64,000 nucleotides of DNA from Planotetraspora silvatica (GTDB taxonomy: Bacteria > Actinomycetota > Actinomycetes > Streptosporangiales > Streptosporangiaceae), in assembly GCF_016863315.1 (NCBI RefSeq), contig NZ_BOOQ01000022.1:19417-83416 (forward strand), in the 5' to 3' direction. Below are positions 60,677-64,000 of the stretch, piece by piece. Under the pieces are notes generated by a model, which saw only the letters and a program-made list of their open reading frames with translations, did not search any database and was not told the origin of the DNA. Made by a program: the position numbers and the translations under genes. Each line of letters starts with the position of its first letter. Positions within the stretch are counted from its first letter, which is position 1.

Positions 60677-60901
60677 ATGGCGGTTTCTGCCAACCTCGAC
60701 AAGCTGCTCGACCGCGAGTACGAGGAGTACACCCTGGACAAGCTCGTGGACGCCCCCGTCGCCGCCCTTGCCGGCGTGGGTGAGGCCGGCGCCGAGGCGC
60801 TGACCCGGACGCTCGGCATCGTCACGATCGGCGACCTCGGCCGCAGCCAGCTTTTCCGCTACGCGGCGGCTCTCGTCGCCCTCGCGGACTCCGCCAAGTG
60901 A
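60677..60901 (+). CDS. small conserved actinobacterial protein with HhH-like core
   Basis: A 74-residue protein. It has a helix (DKLLDREYEEYTLDKLVD) then APVAALAGVGEAGAEALTRTLGIVTIGDLGRSQLFRYAAALVALADSA, in which GVGEAGAEALTRTLGI is a helix-hairpin-helix-like turn that often binds nucleic acid. Similar small proteins recur in actinomycetes but have no known role. The ATG is at 60677, after GGAGA, and a strong terminator follows. Confidence 0.78.
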   Translation: MAVSANLDKLLDREYEEYTLDKLVDAPVAALAGVGEAGAEALTRTLGIVTIGDLGRSQLFRYAAALVALADSAK

Positions 60902-60919
60902 GCATTCGCCACACGTAGA

Positions 60920-60953
60920 AGAAGGGTGCCCCGATGTCCGGCGGCACCCTTCT
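60920..60953. terminator. terminator between convergent genes
   Basis: AGAAGGGTGCC (60920-60930) pairs exactly with GGCACCCTTCT (60943-60953) around a 12-nt loop. It lies 18 nt past the stop of the 74-residue gene and 15 nt before the end of the convergent GNAT gene. Confidence 0.8.
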
Positions 60954-60967
60954 GCGCGTCCGGACGC

Positions 60968-61402
60968 CTACAGGCTGATCTGGTAGAGGATGAAGCCCCG
61001 GTTGACGGCGACCTGGTCGTACAACCTGCGGGCGGTGGCGTTGGTCTCCTGCGTCGACCAGTACACCCGGCTGCAGCCCCGGCCACGCGCCCATTCGGTC
61101 ACCGCTTCGATGAGGGCGCGCGCCACGCCCCTTCCCCGGGCCTCGGGCGCGGTGAACAGGTCCTGCAGATAACACACGTCCGGCGCCGTCGTGCTGGCGT
61201 GCACGAGGAAGTGCGTGATGCCCACCAGCCTGTCGTCGACCCTCGCCCCGAAGGCGTGCATCCGGGTGTCCTCCTGGAACGCGTTCCAGGCCCTGACGTA
61301 CATCTCCGGCGGGAGTGTGCGCCCGTAGAAGGTGTTGTAGCCACGGAACAGCGTCTGCCAGTCGTCACGGTCCGCCGGGGTGAGACCGCCGATGCCGATC
61401 AT
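60968..61402 (-). CDS. GNAT-family N-acetyltransferase
   Basis: A 144-residue acetyltransferase. The acetyl-CoA loop is DLFTAPEARGRGVARALIEAVTEWARGRGCSRVYWSTQETNATARRLYDQVAV, preceded by VGITHFLVHASTTAPDVCYLQDL. The N-terminus (DWQTLFRGYNTFYGR) is typical of this subgroup. The substrate is not known. It is a single gene. Confidence 0.92.
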   Translation of the reverse strand: MIGIGGLTPADRDDWQTLFRGYNTFYGRTLPPEMYVRAWNAFQEDTRMHAFGARVDDRLVGITHFLVHASTTAPDVCYLQDLFTAPEARGRGVARALIEAVTEWARGRGCSRVYWSTQETNATARRLYDQVAVNRGFILYQISL

Positions 61403-61520
61403 GTGATGTCCTCCAAGGGGCTGTGTGCTCCACCCTATTTCCGCGGGCGCCGCCCGGCCTGAGGGCGTGCCCCCGCATCACCCTCTCCGGCCGGCTTCCT
61501 GGATCGTCGGCCGGACATGG

Positions 61521-61555
61521 CGGGGGCCGGAGTGGGCGAGTCACTCCGGCCCCCG
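61521..61555 (-). terminator. terminator of the sigma-factor operon
   Basis: CGGGGGCCGGAGTG (61521-61534) pairs exactly with CACTCCGGCCCCCG (61542-61555) around loop GGCGAGT, 19 nt past the CU044_5270-type gene in the minus direction. Confidence 0.85.
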
Positions 61556-61573
61556 GTCTCATGAGGCGATCGA

Positions 61574-62704
61574 TCAGCTGTGGTGCGGGGTGTCGCCGGT
61601 CCAGCCCGCCTGCATGACGCTCTGCTCGACCAGGACCGTGCCCGCGCCGAGGCCGCGGTAGGTCCCACCCACGATGGTCTGCTTGTCCCCGATCACCTTG
61701 TGGGTCTTCGGGTCCAGGATGACCTGGTACTCGAACGTGGCGCCGCTACCGTCGATCATCTCGCCCTCGGCCGCGATGCCGACGCCGCTCCGGCCGTCCA
61801 GCGACTTGACCTTGCCCACGCTTCGCACACCCGGCAGGTCGGCGAGGACGCGGAACGCCTTGGCCCGGATCGCGGGCGAGGCCGGCTGCTCGATGAGGAA
61901 GTTGAAGCCCTGCATCAGCTTGTTGGCCGGGCTCGTCCCCGGGGCCGCCTTGGGGAAGAGCAGTTCCTGGAACCGCGCCGGGTCGGAGGCGATCTTCTCC
62001 TTCTCCGACCAGGTCATCTGAGCGCTCGGGGGGCACTTGGCCGCGGCGTCGGGTCGGGCGCACAGCTGCTTGAAGGACTCGGCCGCGAACTTCTTGTCCT
62101 TCGGCGTGGCCCGCTGCTCGGTCCACGCGCCGTCGGTCGCCTTGTAGGTGATGAAGTCCGCGTTGTTGCGGACCTTGAACGACGTCGGCGAACCGGCCTC
62201 CTTCCACGCCGCCTTGTCCTCCGCCGTCAGAGGATAGGCGGCCAGCTCCCGCTGGAAGGTGAAGTCGGTCTCCTGCGTGGACGGCGAACGCCAGCCCTCG
62301 AACTCGTTCGGCCCGAAGATCGTGTAGGCGTCAGCGCCCTCGACCTTGCCGGAGGAGCCGCTGATCATGTGCAGCCGCCAGTACCGGCCGGCCGACTCGG
62401 TCGCGGCCTGGTCGGCCGCGGCCAGCAGGATCGACTTGGCCGACAGCTCCGTGGCCGGGGCCCCCGCCACGGGCGCCGTACCCGATCCTCCACCCGTGCC
62501 GATCCCGACGGCGGCGACGGCGACCGCCGCCGCGGCGGCCGTGGCGAGGAGTCCCAGGCCGATGCCCGCCCGGCCGCGCAGGAATCCGGGGCGCGACGCC
62601 GTACGGCCGCCCTCGTGGGCGAGCCTCGCCCGGATCCGGGTCTCCATCTGCGGATCGGGCGTGATCTCCCCATAGGCGTCACGCACCATCTTCAGGTCAT
62701 CCAT
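61574..62704 (-). CDS. CU044_5270-type membrane protein beside an ECF sigma factor
   Basis: A 376-residue protein. The cytoplasmic N-terminus (MKxVR-type: MDDLKMVRDAYGEITPDPQMETRIRARL) is followed by one membrane helix (GIGLGLLATAAAAAVAVAAVGIG) and an extracytoplasmic domain with YWRLHMISGSSGKV, RQELxx-type and LPGVRSVGKVKSLDGRSGVGIA blocks. Members of this family replace a classic anti-sigma factor next to ECF sigma genes. Its start overlaps the sigma gene by 8 nt. A role in holding or signalling to the sigma factor is inferred from the pairing. Confidence 0.85.
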   Translation of the reverse strand: MDDLKMVRDAYGEITPDPQMETRIRARLAHEGGRTASRPGFLRGRAGIGLGLLATAAAAAVAVAAVGIGTGGGSGTAPVAGAPATELSAKSILLAAADQAATESAGRYWRLHMISGSSGKVEGADAYTIFGPNEFEGWRSPSTQETDFTFQRELAAYPLTAEDKAAWKEAGSPTSFKVRNNADFITYKATDGAWTEQRATPKDKKFAAESFKQLCARPDAAAKCPPSAQMTWSEKEKIASDPARFQELLFPKAAPGTSPANKLMQGFNFLIEQPASPAIRAKAFRVLADLPGVRSVGKVKSLDGRSGVGIAAEGEMIDGSGATFEYQVILDPKTHKVIGDKQTIVGGTYRGLGAGTVLVEQSVMQAGWTGDTPHHS

Positions 62705-63302
62705 GCTGGTCCTTCTTTCGCGAAAAGTCCGTCAGATCGTTCATGGGGTTGCTGTCGCCCAGCACCGCGCGCACCTTCTTCCTCGCGCGATTCAGCCGGG
62801 ATCCGACGGTCCCGTACGGAATGCCGAGGGAGGCGGCGACTTCCTCGTGGCTCAGCTCGGCCAGGGCCACCAGCAGGAGCACGTCCCGGTCCCCGTCGTT
62901 CAGCGACGCGATCGCCGCGGCCAGCGCGGGCTGCAGTCGTTGCGCTGTGACGTCGGTGACGACCCGGTTCTCCGGCCCTTCGGCGTGGGGCTCAGGGCCC
63001 TGCCTGCCCATAGCCCGCAGCGCGCGCAGCTCCACTCGGCGCTGCCGGCTGATCAGGTTGGTCGCGATGCCGTACAGCCATGAGCGGACGCCGCCTCGGC
63101 TCGCGTCGTAGCGCGACCGGTTACGGAACGCGGTGAGAAACGTGTCGGCGACGACGTCCTCCGCGGCGTTCGGCCCGAGCCTGCTCGCCACATACCTGTG
63201 GATCTCACTGAAGTGAGCGTCGAATATCGCGGCGAACCGTTCGGGTTCGTCGTGGGAGAGCCGGATCTCGGTGGACTCGTCCGGCCAGGGTGGGGCGGTC
63301 AC
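62697..63302 (-). CDS. ECF RNA polymerase sigma factor
   Basis: A 201-residue group IV sigma factor. Region 2 is FAAIFDAHFSEIHRYVASRLGPNAAEDVVADTFLTAFRNRSRYDASRGGVRSWLYGIATNLISRQRR, and region 4 is DVLLLVALAELSHEEVAASLGIPYGTVGSRLNRARKKVRAVL. It is the first gene of a two-gene unit with the CU044_5270-type protein, the common layout for this ECF type. Its promoter and trigger cannot be read from the sequence. Start ATG 63302. Confidence 0.94.
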   Translation of the reverse strand: MTAPPWPDESTEIRLSHDEPERFAAIFDAHFSEIHRYVASRLGPNAAEDVVADTFLTAFRNRSRYDASRGGVRSWLYGIATNLISRQRRVELRALRAMGRQGPEPHAEGPENRVVTDVTAQRLQPALAAAIASLNDGDRDVLLLVALAELSHEEVAASLGIPYGTVGSRLNRARKKVRAVLGDSNPMNDLTDFSRKKDQHG

Positions 63303-64000
63303 GAAGGCCTCCCTGTCATCAGTTGCCTCTCCACGGGGTGAAAGCGGTCAGTGTGTATAGCCCGATCCCCGCATCTGCTTTCACGCTCATCGTGGGAGTC
63401 GTCCGGCTCAGAGCAGAAATGTCCACGTCAGTGGTGTTCGCGACCTAGCATCCCAATGCGTTCGGCCAGGTCAACCGATGGGTCGACTCAACCAGAGGAC
63501 CGACCGGCCTCCCTGGTGGAGAGCGCACGGCGCAGGACCCCACGGCCCAGCGGGAGGAGACGGCCCGTCGCGTCGCCGCGAGGCTCGGTGTCGACGTGCC
63601 CTCCTCCTCGCCGCTCCCCCTCGCCGCGCTGCCCCGCCGCTCCTCCTCGCCGCGCCGCGCCGCCCCGCCGCGCCGCCCCGCCGCGCCGCCCCGCCGCACT
63701 GCCTCGCCTGACAGCGACCGCCCTCGACGGCCGCGCGAACCTTAAAGATCACGATCTCCGGCCTGTCACAACCCCAGAGGGATCCACCCCGACACCCAGA
63801 CCACGCTGCCGCGTGTCCTCTGTGCGCGATTCACAAGACTTGCGCGATTCCGACAAGTGCCTTCTTTGTTTCACCAACCCATTTACTACTCGAATCATGA
63901 ATTCTCATGACGAAAGAATTCTCTAATTACTTGCTGGTATGTATTGATGACCATTCCCTTCCATGGAATGATTCGTGCAGGTGTTCGAATTTATTGTTCT
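63303..64000. other. 698-nt tail without a gene
   Basis: Open frames here are low in complexity and match nothing I know. 63590-63700 is a C/G-only repeat tract. From about 63830 the base composition falls toward AT (TTTGTTTCACC, GAATTCTCATGACGAAAG), unlike the rest of the window, so a promoter or a region boundary probably follows. Confidence 0.55.
63661..63699. repeat. 13-bp GC tandem repeat
   Basis: CGCCCCGCCGCGC occurs three times head to tail; the third copy ends in CAC. It is part of a longer C/G-rich low-complexity tract between about 63590 and 63710. Confidence 0.8.

Noticed and set aside
63351..63926. 191-residue frame in the tail
   Set aside because: Low-complexity Arg/Pro/Ala sequence made by the C/G repeat; not a real protein.

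Overview
The window is high-GC DNA (GCC/GGC/GAC/CTG-type codons, many GTG starts and 4-nt ATGA/GTGA gene overlaps) with families typical of filamentous actinomycetes: XRE/MmyB regulators, an IdeR-type iron box, a CU044_5270-type membrane protein beside an ECF sigma factor, LAL-type LuxR regulators and DUF664/DinB proteins. A Streptosporangiales-like actinomycete is the best guess; the genus cannot be fixed from the sequence. I see no rRNA, tRNA, CRISPR array, intact transposase or integrase.

Layout. 0-7 kb: small regulator/target pairs (XRE-MmyB; a GntR plus membrane protein with a palindromic operator; amidohydrolase/MarR; methionine aminopeptidase/XRE; AraC). 7-11 kb: a four-gene siderophore-type Fe(III) ABC importer behind a DtxR/IdeR-like iron box. 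11-12.6 kb: an N-terminally short hemerythrin-like gene, then a TPP riboswitch reading into tenA. 12.7-19.3 kb: a mixed accessory stretch with an unrecognised protein divergent from a SUKH-3 immunity-like gene, a threonine aldolase with foreign (Burkholderia-like) codon use, DinB, GNAT and DUF6933 genes, and a translationally coupled rtcB-prfH pair that should repair and rescue damaged ribosomes. 19.5-33.3 kb: a secreted protein, a large repeat-rich membrane protein, a SRPBCC protein, a fragment of an FxLD-type methyltransferase, and two paralogous membrane-bound NACHT NTPases on opposite strands, one coupled to a HIT-family gene. Between the NACHT genes lie a ferritin-like gene, a WrbA-type flavoprotein and a LAL LuxR regulator.

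33.3-38 kb: LysR/SDR pair, cyclase-family hydrolase, phytanoyl-CoA-dioxygenase-like enzyme and a DUF1697 gene, with strong terminators. 38-59 kb: a large sugar-utilisation locus. A GH5 enzyme, a carbohydrate ABC importer (binding protein, two permeases, no ATPase), a LacI regulator, several sugar dehydrogenases, an SMP-30 lactonase, an aldo/keto reductase, a GH3 glycosidase, a Gfo/Idh/MocA oxidoreductase and a five-gene operon (zinc alcohol dehydrogenase, SDR, IlvD/Edd dehydratase, FAH-family enzyme, ketoglutarate-semialdehyde-type aldehyde dehydrogenase) fit a non-phosphorylative oxidation route: sugar to lactone to aldonate to 2-keto-3-deoxy acid to 2-oxoglutarate semialdehyde to 2-oxoglutarate. 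A near-palindrome of the form CGAAAGTTTCG occurs upstream of lacI and of most transcription units here, which suggests a single local LacI regulon.

59.5-64 kb: a 2-hydroxyacid dehydrogenase, a 74-residue protein, a GNAT acetyltransferase, the ECF sigma/CU044_5270 pair, and a gene-free, partly low-complexity and finally AT-rich tail.
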